DNA from: CAWCVR01 sp963799105
Lineage (GTDB): Bacteria; Acidobacteriota; Terriglobia; Bryobacterales; Bryobacteraceae
Direction: 5' to 3'
DNA: 64,000 bases
NCBI GenBank assembly: GCA_963799105.1
Contig: CAWCVR010000017.1
Coordinates: 181,740 to 245,739, forward strand
This document shows, one piece after another, positions 38,692 to 46,983 of the stretch. Numbering within the stretch: position 1 is the stretch's first letter; every line of letters starts with the position of its first letter. The translations under genes and the position numbers were made by a program. The notes beneath the pieces are model-generated. The model saw only the letters and a program-made list of their open reading frames with translations. It searched no databases and was not told the DNA's origin.

Positions 38692-38745
38692 CGATTATAC
38701 TGAAGGCGGCGCGGAGGCGCCGGGACGGAGAAGTGCCGCGCGGCT
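38692..38745 (+). repeat. ATTATACTGAAGGCGGCGCG dispersed repeat, copy 3
   Basis: GCGATTATACTGAAGGCGGC then GCGGAGGCGCCGGGACGGAG. It lies 50-100 bases upstream of the aminotransferase ATG and includes TATACT, which could serve as a -10 box. A looser copy is at 56533-56575. The rest of 38494-38794 holds no gene. Confidence 0.65.
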
Positions 38746-38794
38746 GTGTGCCGGGCTTTGGGACCTCCGGCGCGGACTGGAGGGCCACGGATCT

Positions 38795-39970
38795 ATGAAG
38801 CTCGCCGAGGGAATGCAGCGCATCGGAGTGGAGTTGGCATTCGAGGTCCTCGTGCAGGCCCGCGCGCTGGAGGCTCGGGGCCGCAGCGTCATTCACCTGG
38901 AAATCGGCGAGCCGGATTTCCCCACGCCGCCGCACATCGTGGATGCCGCCAAGCGGGCGCTGGACGAGGGCTGGACCCACTACGGCCCCACGCTGGGCGA
39001 TCCCGAGTTGCGCGCCGCCATCGCGCGGGATGTTTCGCGCACACGCGGGATCCAGGTAGGGCCGCAGCATGTCGCGGTGGTGCCGGGCGGGAAGCCGATC
39101 CTGTTCTTCGTAATGATGGCCTTGCTGGAACCGGGCGACGAGGCGATCTATCCCGATCCGGGATTCCCCATTTACGAATCGATGATCCGCTATTTGGGCG
39201 CCACGCCGGTTGCCATGCCGCTGGAGGAGAGCCGCGGGTTCTCGTTCGACCTCGACCGGTTCCGCGACCGCCTCGGCAACCGCACCAAGATGGTCGTGCT
39301 CAACTCGCCGCAGAACCCCACCGGCGGCGTGATTCCGCGCGCCGACATGGCCGCCATCGCCGGCCTGCTGCGCGAGAGGGACCTGATCGTCCTGAGCGAC
39401 GAGATGTACTCGCGCATCCACTACGGCGCGGAGCCGCCGGCGTCGATCGCGGAATACCCAGGAATGCTCGAGAAGACCGTGATCCTGGACGGATTCTCGA
39501 AAACCTACGCCATGACCGGCTGGCGCATGGGCTACGGCGCGATGCCCGAGTGGCTGGTGGAGGCGGTGCGCAAACTGATGGTGAATTCCAACTCCTGCAC
39601 CGCCAGCTTCACGCAGCGCGCCGGCATTGCGGCGCTGGAGGGACCGCAGGATTCGGTGGCGCGCATGGTGGAGGAATTCCGCCGCCGCCGCGACGCCTTT
39701 TGCGCCGGCCTGAACCGGGTTCCCGGTTTCCGCTGCGCCCTGCCCGGCGGCGCGTTCTACGCCTTCGCCAACGTGGCGGGGACCGGTATGAAATCCAAGG
39801 AACTGGCCGGCTACCTGCTGCATGAAGGCGGCGTGGCGTGTGTCGACGGCGGCGCATTCGGCCCGTACGGCGAAGGCTACATTCGCTTCAGCTACGCCAA
39901 TTCGCTCGCCAACCTGATGGAAGCCGTCGAGCGGATCCGGAAGCTGGCGCCGCGGTGGACGCGGGATTGA
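38795..39970 (+). CDS. Class I/II PLP-dependent aminotransferase (AspC/AAT-I family)
   Basis: A 391-residue cytoplasmic aminotransferase. VIHLEIGEPDFPTPPHIVDA, HYGPTLGDPELRAAIA, NSPQNPTGGVIPR, VLSDEMYSRIHY and the PLP-lysine motif DGFSKTYAMTGWRMGY are all present, as is a C-terminal arginine motif (YIRFSYANS). It is closest to the subgroup of aspartate/aromatic aminotransferases; the substrate is not fixed by sequence. Convergent with the large gene at 40062. Confidence 0.9.
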   Translation: MKLAEGMQRIGVELAFEVLVQARALEARGRSVIHLEIGEPDFPTPPHIVDAAKRALDEGWTHYGPTLGDPELRAAIARDVSRTRGIQVGPQHVAVVPGGKPILFFVMMALLEPGDEAIYPDPGFPIYESMIRYLGATPVAMPLEESRGFSFDLDRFRDRLGNRTKMVVLNSPQNPTGGVIPRADMAAIAGLLRERDLIVLSDEMYSRIHYGAEPPASIAEYPGMLEKTVILDGFSKTYAMTGWRMGYGAMPEWLVEAVRKLMVNSNSCTASFTQRAGIAALEGPQDSVARMVEEFRRRRDAFCAGLNRVPGFRCALPGGAFYAFANVAGTGMKSKELAGYLLHEGGVACVDGGAFGPYGEGYIRFSYANSLANLMEAVERIRKLAPRWTRD

Positions 39971-40016
39971 TGGCCCGGTGGGGCGCACCCACGGAACCCG
40001 CTTCGCGTGCGCGAAA

Positions 40017-40036
40017 AGCCGGCCAGGGGGCCGGCT
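40017..40036 (-). terminator. Terminator hairpin between convergent genes
   Basis: AGCCGGCC-AGGG-GGCCGGCT is a perfect 8-bp stem. On the minus strand it is followed by TTTT (positions 40014-40017), so it suits the minus-strand gene that ends at 40062. A second small stem, GGACG-AGGG-CGTCC, lies at 40039-40052. Confidence 0.65.
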
Positions 40037-40061
40037 GCGGACGAGGGCGTCCGCCCCACAA

Positions 40062-42992
40062 CTACTGCAAATTCGCAGTCACCGGCGCCGAGGTCCCCTG
40101 GGCGTTGGTCAATGTCACCGTCACCGAAGTTATGCCCTGCGGGCTGCCCGTCACGTTGAACGGCTGCACGAAAGAGAACTGGCTGCCGTAGGGCGCCGCC
40201 GCCGCGCTCGCGTACCACGCGGAGAACAGGCTGGTCACCGCTATCGGCAGCGAAGCGGTTTGCAGGTTGGCGCTGGCAGGGGCGGCAAACTGGAAGTTCG
40301 CCTGCGTGACCTGGCGCGGCGTCGCAAAACCGATTACCGTCACGGTGAAGCCGCTCGAGTTGCGGACGGCCGTAACGCTGCTGATCGAAGGCGCGGCCGC
40401 CGCGATGCGCACGGTCTGTTGGGGAGCGGGCGGAGACGTGATGTTCTGCCCGGCGGCCGAGAGTTGCGCCGTAATGACGATGGCGCCCGCCACGGTTCCG
40501 GTCTGCAACGCCGCACTGCCCACCAGCGTGGTCGTTCCAGCGGGGACTTGAATCACCACGGTGCGCCCGCCGGTGGAGAACTGCACGGCGGGATCGTCGG
40601 CACCCGAATCCGGCGTGAAGACCAGCGTCAGCGTGACGGTGACCGGCACGGGATAAGCCGACGCCATCCCCACCTGGACGCCGGACTGCGTGCCGGGGTT
40701 CGCCGTCGCCGGAAGGTTGCTGAAATTGAGGGCGGGCGTGGCCGGCAGCACGACCGTCAGCGTGAAGGTCTGCACGGCCACGGTGCCGGCCGCGTCGGTG
40801 ACAGTCGCCGCCACCACCGAGACGCCCGGCGCGGTGGGAGCGCCGGAGATGGTTCCGCCCGCGGACATGGTGAGCCCGGCAGGCAGGCCGGTGGCCGACC
40901 ACTTGTCCGATCCGGCGCCGCCCAAAGCGGTCAGCGTCACCGAGTAGGCGGATTGCACCGTGCCGTTGGGAAGCGACGTGGTGGCGATGGAGATGGGCGC
41001 GGCGGTCACCGTGAGGTTGAAGCGCGCGGAGGCGGTGACGCCCTTGGAATCGGTGACCGTGGCCGTCACGGTGGTATTGCTGGCTGCCGCGGGAGTGCCG
41101 GTCAGTGCCCCGCTCGCCGAGGCGGTAATGCCGGAGGGCAACCCCAGCACCGTCCAGGTGTAGGGAATGTCGCCGCCGGTGGCGGTCAGCGTCGCGGAGT
41201 ACGCCGTCCCGGCCACGCCCGCCGGCAGGGTCGTGGTGGAGATGACCAAAGGCGCCGGCGCGATGGTCAGCGAGTAGGTCTGTTTCGCCTGGTTGGGGGC
41301 CACGGGAGCGGTCGCGATGAGCGTGTCTGTGGCCGTCACGGTGACGGTGAACGCGCCGTCGGCCGTGGGCGTGCCGCTCAGCAACCCATTGCTCGACATG
41401 GAGATGCCCGCGGGCGTTCCGGTGGCCGTCCAGGTATAGGGCGGATGCCCGTTGGCCGCATAGAATTGCACCGAATAGGCCACCCCGACTTGTCCGTTGG
41501 GCAGCGCTGTGGTCAGGATAGCCAGCAACGGGGGAATGATCGTGATGCTGAACGCCTTGCTGGCGGTGGCGCCGCTGGTGTCCTTGACGGTCACCGTGAA
41601 GCTGTAGGTACCGGGAGTGGCGGGCGTGCCGGTCAATGTGCCATTGCTACTGAATGTCATGCCCGTTGGGATGTTCGCGCCGGTGCTGAAGGTGTAGCCC
41701 GGGTAGCCGCCCGTGGCGGCGAAGACGATAGTGAGCGGGGCGCCGGCGGGAGCGTTGCTCAATGCCCCGGTAGTGATGGTCAACGACGGCGGCGCGATGG
41801 TCAGACTGAAACCCTGGGTGGCGATCGCGCCGGCGGAATCCGCCACTTGCAGAGTGAACTTGGAGCTTCCCGGCGTGGTGGGCGTGCCGCTGATGGCGCC
41901 ATTGGGGTTGAACGTCAGCCCGGCGGGCAGCGTGCCGCCGGCGGCCGTAGGCGTTCCGCCGACCAGGCTGAAGGTGTAGGGCTGCACCCCGCCGCTGGCA
42001 GTGACAACGAACGTGTAGGGCACCCCGACCTGGCCTGCCGGAATCGGCGGCCCGGCGAATGAAAGCGGAAGCACCAGCGGAGGACCCACGGTGAGCGAGA
42101 ACTGTCCGCCGGCCGTCTGCCCGGTGGAATCCGTCACCAGGAGCGAAACCGGATAAGTGGCCGCGGTGGATGGTGAGCCCCGGACTTCGCCCGTTGCCGA
42201 GTTGAGCGAGAGGCCCCCAGGCAGCCCGATTGCCGTGAAGGTCAGAGGGGGGAAACCGTTGGCGGTCTGAAACGTGAAGTCGTAGAAGATGCCCGCCGTG
42301 CCGCCCGGCATGGACGTGGAGAGCACGCGCAGGGGCGGAGCGATAGTGAAGGGGAAGGCCGGCGATGCCGAAGCGGCGGGGTCCGTGTCGATCACGGACA
42401 CGTTGACTACTCCGGCAGTGGCGACCCACGCGGCGGGAACGGGGATCTGCAGTTGCGTGTTGCCGATGTACGTGGAATACACTACGTTGCCGTTGAAGAG
42501 CACAGCCGGATTCTCCCCCATGTATGCGACGAACCCGCTCCCGTTGATGGTGAGCGTAAACGTGGCATGGCCGGCGGCGACGCCGGCGGGAGAAAGCGAT
42601 GTGATGACGGGACCCGTTATCGTAAATACCACCGACGGAGTAATCATAGGGTTGCCGGCGAAGGTAATCACGTAGACGATCACGCCACCCGGTTCCGACA
42701 CCATGGCGGCCGTCACCGGGACTGTCAACTGGTTTCCGCTGACCGTAGCCGGCAACGCGAGACCGTTCCAATACACACTGTACGTGTAGGGGCCGATGGG
42801 CAGGCCCGCGACGGTGACCACCAGATTGAACCCCGGGCTGCCCATGGGCACGGAACTCGGGCTCAGGCCCGAAATGGTGCCCTGGGCCGATGCCGCCCGG
42901 ACGCCGGCCAGCGCCAGCAGCACGATGACGAACCCACCTGCCAGAGCGCGCAAGATCTTCTCCCAACGTGCTTCACCACTCAACCCGTGCAT
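40062..42992 (-). CDS. Large secreted protein with He_PIG (Ig-like) repeats
   Basis: A 976-residue exported protein. A signal or anchor segment (about 15-36, FVIVLLALAGVRAASAQG) is followed by two IPT/TIG-like domains (ISGLSPSSVPMGSPGFNLVV; ITSLSPAGVAAGHATFTLTI). About seven cadherin/He_PIG repeats come next, each with a core like GGVQPYTFSLVGG, LPAGLTFNPNGAISGTPTTP and a D-S-x-G ending. The C-terminal part resembles the tail of Solibacter surface proteins. It is probably an adhesin or carbohydrate-contact protein; function unproven. The strong repeat periodicity explains the long open antisense frames here. Confidence 0.87.
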   Translation of the reverse strand: MHGLSGEARWEKILRALAGGFVIVLLALAGVRAASAQGTISGLSPSSVPMGSPGFNLVVTVAGLPIGPYTYSVYWNGLALPATVSGNQLTVPVTAAMVSEPGGVIVYVITFAGNPMITPSVVFTITGPVITSLSPAGVAAGHATFTLTINGSGFVAYMGENPAVLFNGNVVYSTYIGNTQLQIPVPAAWVATAGVVNVSVIDTDPAASASPAFPFTIAPPLRVLSTSMPGGTAGIFYDFTFQTANGFPPLTFTAIGLPGGLSLNSATGEVRGSPSTAATYPVSLLVTDSTGQTAGGQFSLTVGPPLVLPLSFAGPPIPAGQVGVPYTFVVTASGGVQPYTFSLVGGTPTAAGGTLPAGLTFNPNGAISGTPTTPGSSKFTLQVADSAGAIATQGFSLTIAPPSLTITTGALSNAPAGAPLTIVFAATGGYPGYTFSTGANIPTGMTFSSNGTLTGTPATPGTYSFTVTVKDTSGATASKAFSITIIPPLLAILTTALPNGQVGVAYSVQFYAANGHPPYTWTATGTPAGISMSSNGLLSGTPTADGAFTVTVTATDTLIATAPVAPNQAKQTYSLTIAPAPLVISTTTLPAGVAGTAYSATLTATGGDIPYTWTVLGLPSGITASASGALTGTPAAASNTTVTATVTDSKGVTASARFNLTVTAAPISIATTSLPNGTVQSAYSVTLTALGGAGSDKWSATGLPAGLTMSAGGTISGAPTAPGVSVVAATVTDAAGTVAVQTFTLTVVLPATPALNFSNLPATANPGTQSGVQVGMASAYPVPVTVTLTLVFTPDSGADDPAVQFSTGGRTVVIQVPAGTTTLVGSAALQTGTVAGAIVITAQLSAAGQNITSPPAPQQTVRIAAAAPSISSVTAVRNSSGFTVTVIGFATPRQVTQANFQFAAPASANLQTASLPIAVTSLFSAWYASAAAAPYGSQFSFVQPFNVTGSPQGITSVTVTLTNAQGTSAPVTANLQ

Positions 42993-43267
42993 GTATCACC
43001 CCCGCAGAGTAAAACACCTCATGATGAACCCGGAAGCGCCCCATTATCAAGCCATCGGCTTTTCGGAGGCCGCTTTCATGTTCGATTGTATACGCTCCCG
43101 AGGCCGGCGGGGCTAGCTGGAGTGCTCCAGCATTTTGGGGAGCAGGGCGAACGCGGAGCCTGTCCCGTGGGGCAAACCGGGACCGGACAGCGATTTCCGG
43201 CCAAGTGCGCCGGAAACTCAAGTCTGGCCCCGGCTTGCGGAGGATGGGACGCCCTCGCCGCATCCCA

Positions 43268-43558
43268 TTAGCGGAGCGTGACAATGGTGGCGCCCCAGCC
43301 GCCGGCCTCGGCGGGGGCGTCGCGAAAATCGGCAACGAATTCGGTGCGCTCCAACACGCTCCGAACCATCTCCCGCTGCACCCCGATGCCGCGGCCGTGG
43401 ATGATGCGCAGGGCCTTTAGCCCCAGACGGTGTGCTTCGGCCAGGTACTCCTCGACAACCGGGGCGGCGTCGCGCGGCGGAACGGAATGCAGATCGAACA
43501 CATCGGTAACGGGAATGCGTATCGGATCGCCGCCAGGAGTCATCGGAAAGTCCCCCAC
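43268..43558 (-). CDS. Small Smr-domain protein
   Basis: A 96-residue protein that is almost only an Smr domain: VFDLHSVPPRDAAPVVEEYL has the DLH motif, LRIIHGRGIGVQREMV the HGxG motif, and GGWGATIVTL the C-terminal strand. Smr domains are nucleases in MutS2 and related proteins. Here no MutS part is present. MTPGG at 43543 is an alternative start. It is separated from the next upstream gene by that gene's terminator. Confidence 0.82.
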   Translation of the reverse strand: MGDFPMTPGGDPIRIPVTDVFDLHSVPPRDAAPVVEEYLAEAHRLGLKALRIIHGRGIGVQREMVRSVLERTEFVADFRDAPAEAGGWGATIVTLR

Positions 43559-43563
43559 AAAGT

Positions 43564-43593
43564 AAAAGCCCGGTCAACCGAAGCCGACCGGGC
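43564..43593 (-). terminator. Rho-independent terminator of the YdcH-like gene
   Basis: On the minus strand GCCCGGTC, a 10-base loop and GACCGGGC are followed by TTTT. The stem starts 34 bases past the stop at 43627. Confidence 0.8.
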
Positions 43594-43626
43594 CGATACG
43601 ATTACCGCGAAGCAGCGCACCTGACG

Positions 43627-43863
43627 TTAAGCGACCTGTTGAGACCGGTACTGGCTCATGATCGCTCCCATCTGATCCTTCAACCGCAATTTCAGCTTCT
43701 TCAGCCGGGTCTCCTCAATCTGCTCTTCGAGCGTGAGATGGGAGAGTGCTTCCAGGGCATCCAGCTTCTGTGCGTATTCCGAGTGTTGGCTGGAGAGACG
43801 CTGAAACTCCTCGTTTGTTGCCATCAGATGCGCTTTCAACTCTTCTTGCGCGTTCCGTTCCAT
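43627..43863 (-). CDS. YdcH-like (DUF465) small coiled-coil protein
   Basis: A 78-residue helical protein (MERNAQEELKAHLMATNEEF; ALSHLTLEEQIEETRLKKLK; LRLKDQMGAIMSQYR) that fits DUF465/YdcH, short coiled coils of unknown role. The ATG at 43863 is preceded by GGGAGG at 11-12 bases. The longer frame to 43965 has no RBS. Confidence 0.75.
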   Translation of the reverse strand: MERNAQEELKAHLMATNEEFQRLSSQHSEYAQKLDALEALSHLTLEEQIEETRLKKLKLRLKDQMGAIMSQYRSQQVA

Positions 43864-43979
43864 ATGGGGCAATTCCTCCCAGTGAGGTTGCCGCGCCGAG
43901 CGGGTTGGTTCGGACTGGAGGCTCGGTGGGTAATCTCTTCGTGATGTGATGAAGGACGGCATCACCGTCTACCGCAACC

Positions 43980-44396
43980 TTAACATGAATGAAACTTCAT
44001 GACAATAGCCGCTTCGGGGGGGAAATCGTAGTAGCCCGACCGTCGGTTAACCTCCTTAAATCCCATGGACTTATAGAGGGTTAGGGCGGCCGCATTAGAT
44101 GCTCTTACCTCCAGGTAGGCTCCGCCGGGAAACTCCGCCAGGAAGGCTAGTACCAGGGCCTTGCCGACGCCCTTCCGACGGAATCCAGGCGCGACCGCCA
44201 GGTTTAACAATTCCCCTTCGCCCAGGCCCAGCGGCCGCGACACCAGGAAGCCGGCAATCCGGCCGGCGTCGACGGCCACCCAGAAGCCGTAGGCGAGGTA
44301 GTCGGCGGGATTCCAGTGAGCCGCTTCCGGGCTGGCGGACTGAATCCCGGCGACGGCGGCGAGGTCTTCTTCCAAACCACGCCGGATTGGTAGCAT
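43980..44396 (-). CDS. RimI-like GNAT acetyltransferase
   Basis: A 138-residue GNAT protein (MLPIRRGLEEDLAAVAGIQS; LLNLAVAPGFRRKGVGKALV holds the acetyl-CoA loop; LEVRASNAAALTLYKSMGF is the typical RimI ending). RimI acetylates ribosomal protein S18, but small GNATs are often mis-specified, so the target is tentative. It diverges from the next gene with only 9 bases between start codons. Confidence 0.85.
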   Translation of the reverse strand: MLPIRRGLEEDLAAVAGIQSASPEAAHWNPADYLAYGFWVAVDAGRIAGFLVSRPLGLGEGELLNLAVAPGFRRKGVGKALVLAFLAEFPGGAYLEVRASNAAALTLYKSMGFKEVNRRSGYYDFPPEAAIVMKFHSC

Positions 44397-44405
44397 AGTT
44401 GCAGT

Positions 44406-44972
44406 ATGCCGCATGGGCTGATGGCGCTGCTCTTCTTTCTGTCGCAGCCTTTCTGGGAGGCGAAACCGCCCGAACGGTGGACCGACGAGGAAATCGACAC
44501 CGTGCGCCATGCCAGCCCATGGGTGCAGACCGCCGGACGGGACCCGGAGATTCTGGTCTACCTGGCTACCGCCGCCCCCATCGAGGAAGCCGAAGGCGAA
44601 TTGCGTCTGCGCGCCAAGAACCCGTTGGCCGAACCCGATCCGGACTACGCCGACTTCCTGCGGCTCAACCGCGAGAAAGTGCTGGTCCTGGCGATTCCGT
44701 GGGGCCAGGCGCCGCGCTTCGGCACCGAGGCGGAGCGGAAGCGCATGGTGGAGGAATCCGTCATGCTGGCCGGCCGCCGGACGTCGCAACTGGTGGGCCA
44801 TTTCCCGCCCAACAGATCCGACCCGGTGCTGCGCCTGGTGTTTCCGCGCGAGGTGCGGCCAACCGACAAGTCGGTACTGTTCCGGCTGTATCTCCCAGGC
44901 ATCTCGTTTCCCGAGCGGGAGGTCGAGTTCCGCATCAGGGACCTGATGTATCACGGCAAGTTGGAGATGTGA
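44406..44972 (+). CDS. Acidobacterial exported protein with N-terminal W-T-D/SPW motif
   Basis: A 188-residue protein. A short hydrophobic N-terminus (MPHGLMALLFFLSQPFW) is probably a signal peptide. PERWTDEEIDTVRHASPWVQ recalls a motif seen in many short acidobacterial secreted proteins. The rest is beta-rich (KVLVLAIPWGQAPRF; LVFPREVRPTDKSVLFRLYL). Function is unknown. It is divergent from the rimI-like gene. Confidence 0.7.
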   Translation: MPHGLMALLFFLSQPFWEAKPPERWTDEEIDTVRHASPWVQTAGRDPEILVYLATAAPIEEAEGELRLRAKNPLAEPDPDYADFLRLNREKVLVLAIPWGQAPRFGTEAERKRMVEESVMLAGRRTSQLVGHFPPNRSDPVLRLVFPREVRPTDKSVLFRLYLPGISFPEREVEFRIRDLMYHGKLEM

Positions 44973-45116
44973 GAGGGGCGGCGCGGGCGCGCCGGCCACG
45001 CTCTGCCGCGGGCGGAGCTGGGGCAGGGCAGCGGCGCATCGCCGAACATATAGGGAGGTCATGTCGCTCCACAGTCAGTTGTTGCGTTTTGTGGTTGCAT
45101 CGTATACAATCGATAC

Positions 45117-45548
45117 ATGGCCACGCCTAAGCCTAACGCAAAAGACCCATCCGGCGGTGACACAGTCGTAATTTCATTCCGCGCTCCACGTGAACTCGTC
45201 AGTCAACTGGACGACATAGCGAAAGGCGACCAGCGCAGCCGCGCTAACTTCATTGTTCGTATCTTGACCAGTGCGGTGACCCTCGAACCGGCCATAAGCG
45301 TCATCAAGGAGCTTCAGCCGCGGCTCGTTGAACTCGCTGAGAAAGACCCAGATGGCCTCCAGACCGAATACTGGCGAGGCGCAATGGGCGGCGCTCGCTC
45401 GATGCTGGCCGCGTTCTTCGGCAAGCGAGCGATGCGCTGGGTAAACCAGCGAGTTAGAGAGCAGACCAACTTGCCCATGCCAACCATCATTCCGCTCTCG
45501 GATGATGGAAGTCGCTACGGATTCGACACAGAGGCGGATGTTTACTGA
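45117..45548 (+). CDS. Ribbon-helix-helix domain protein
   Basis: A 143-residue protein. An RHH DNA-binding part (TVVISFRAPRELVSQLDDIA; RSRANFIVRIL) is followed by an uncharacterised C-terminal half (EYWRGAMGGARSMLAAFFGK). The start of the tyrosine recombinase overlaps its stop, so the two are coupled; it may regulate or assist that recombinase. The AT-rich TATACAATCGATACATGG just before the start includes a likely -10. Lower GC than the neighbours suggests transfer. Confidence 0.75.
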   Translation: MATPKPNAKDPSGGDTVVISFRAPRELVSQLDDIAKGDQRSRANFIVRILTSAVTLEPAISVIKELQPRLVELAEKDPDGLQTEYWRGAMGGARSMLAAFFGKRAMRWVNQRVREQTNLPMPTIIPLSDDGSRYGFDTEADVY

Positions 45549-46521
45549 GCACATGAGCCGGCTCATCCCGGCCATTCGCCCACCTGCCACGCCTGAGCTT
45601 GCGGCGCTCATCGTCGGGACAGGGAAGCCCGGCGTGCGGCGCTTCCTCGAATTCTTCACCACTAACATCCCCAGCCGGAACACACGGGCGGCATACGCGC
45701 GGGCTGCCGGGGATTTCCCGCGCTGGTGCGACGGGCAGGGGGCTGACACACTCGGGCGCGTCCAGCCCGTGCATATCGCCGCGTACATCGAGCGGTTGCA
45801 AGGGGAGCGGCCAGCGCCGACCGCTAAGCAACACCTCGCTTGTCTCCGAATGCTGTTCGACTGGCTGGTAGCGGGCCAGGCGATACCAACGAGCCCCGCG
45901 CACTCTATCCTGGGGCCGCGTCATTCGGTGAGCAAGGGCACGACTCCGGTCCTGTTCCCCGAGGAAGCAACCGCGGCGCCTACCAGCATGGATGTTTCAA
46001 CCGTTGTGGGTCTGCGCGACCGCGTCGCCATTGCGGTGATGACCTACACATTCTCCCGGGTCGGGGCCGTCGTCGCGCCCGGTGTCGGGGATTACTTTCC
46101 GCAGAAAAAACGCTGGTGGCCTCGGCTCCACGAGAGAAACGATAATGTCAATGAAGCGCCATGCCACCACAAGTTGGAAGAGTATCTGGACGCCTACATC
46201 GAAGTGGCAGGCCTGCGCCGCCGCCACAAGGGGCCGTTGTTCCGCTCGGCGATTGGCAAAAGCGGCGCTCTGACAGCCAAACGGATGTCGCGCACAGATG
46301 TCTGGTACATGATTCGCCGCCGTGCTCCTGACGCCGGCATCGAAACGCCAATCGGCTGCCACACCTTCCGCGCTACCGGGATAACCGATTACCTTAGGAA
46401 CGGCGGGCGCGTCGAGGTCGCGCAGCGCATGGCCGGGCACTCGAACGCCAAAACAACGGGCCTTTACGACCGACGCAACGATGACATCAGCGTGGGCGAA
46501 GTCGAGCGGATCGGGATTTGA
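45538..46521 (+). CDS. Tyrosine recombinase/integrase, catalytic Lys site altered
   Basis: A 327-residue site-specific recombinase. The N-terminal core-binding domain (NIPSRNTRAAYARAAGDFPR) is followed by the catalytic domain with R in YTFSRVGAVVA, H-x-x-R in CHTFRATGITDYL, H in MAGHSNAKTT and the nucleophile Y in GLYDRRND. In close relatives the beta-hairpin reads HEKGGK; here it reads HERNDN, so the conserved lysine is missing. ATG at 45538 overlaps the RHH gene. It marks the left end of an accessory island to about 50.8 kb. Confidence 0.88.
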   Translation: MFTEHMSRLIPAIRPPATPELAALIVGTGKPGVRRFLEFFTTNIPSRNTRAAYARAAGDFPRWCDGQGADTLGRVQPVHIAAYIERLQGERPAPTAKQHLACLRMLFDWLVAGQAIPTSPAHSILGPRHSVSKGTTPVLFPEEATAAPTSMDVSTVVGLRDRVAIAVMTYTFSRVGAVVAPGVGDYFPQKKRWWPRLHERNDNVNEAPCHHKLEEYLDAYIEVAGLRRRHKGPLFRSAIGKSGALTAKRMSRTDVWYMIRRRAPDAGIETPIGCHTFRATGITDYLRNGGRVEVAQRMAGHSNAKTTGLYDRRNDDISVGEVERIGI

Positions 46522-46925
46522 AGAAATTGATCACAATTAGCGTCGTTGCTTTGGCGGCGGTGGCACTCCGGCAAGCCGTCTTCGCGCCAGACCCGCTAGG
46601 TCGAGGCCGATACGAGGTGGTTGACCGGATAGATGATCCAAAGTGTTCTGAGCATGACTTCGCCTGTAGAGTCGAGGTGGTTTTACTACATGACGGGCAC
46701 AGGCTGTATGCCACGGCTCTGGACTACAAGGCCGGCGTCAATGGACAAATACTTCATTGCAATCTCCACGTGGGGGAAACGGCTAAGTGCAAGTTCTTTG
46801 CTGACCGTAACTCAGAGGATGCCGGAGGCTATGATTTAATTTGTGGCAGCGAGCTATGGCACGGTCGGCTGACAACCACTGGCGAAAATGAGCTCTTGAC
46901 AATCCACAGGGATGAGCTTCAATAA
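46518..46925 (+). CDS. Small exported protein, unknown
   Basis: A 135-residue protein with a signal peptide (KKLITISVVALAAVALRQAV). The mature part has five cysteines (CSEHDFAC; LHCNLHVG; CKFF; LICG), which suggests disulphides. Its TTG start overlaps the recombinase stop (TTGA), a strong sign of translational coupling, odd for an integrase gene. No domain is recognised. Confidence 0.6.
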   Translation: MKKLITISVVALAAVALRQAVFAPDPLGRGRYEVVDRIDDPKCSEHDFACRVEVVLLHDGHRLYATALDYKAGVNGQILHCNLHVGETAKCKFFADRNSEDAGGYDLICGSELWHGRLTTTGENELLTIHRDELQ

Positions 46926-46983
46926 GTTCCCTATGAGAAGCGCAAGGGCCTGATTTCATGGCCTTCGGCTTTCGTCTCAAAAC

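Noticed and set aside
39978..42062. A 694-codon plus-strand frame opposite the He_PIG gene
   Set aside because: Arg/Gly-rich composition typical of antisense reading of Ig-like repeat DNA. It has no start context or domain.
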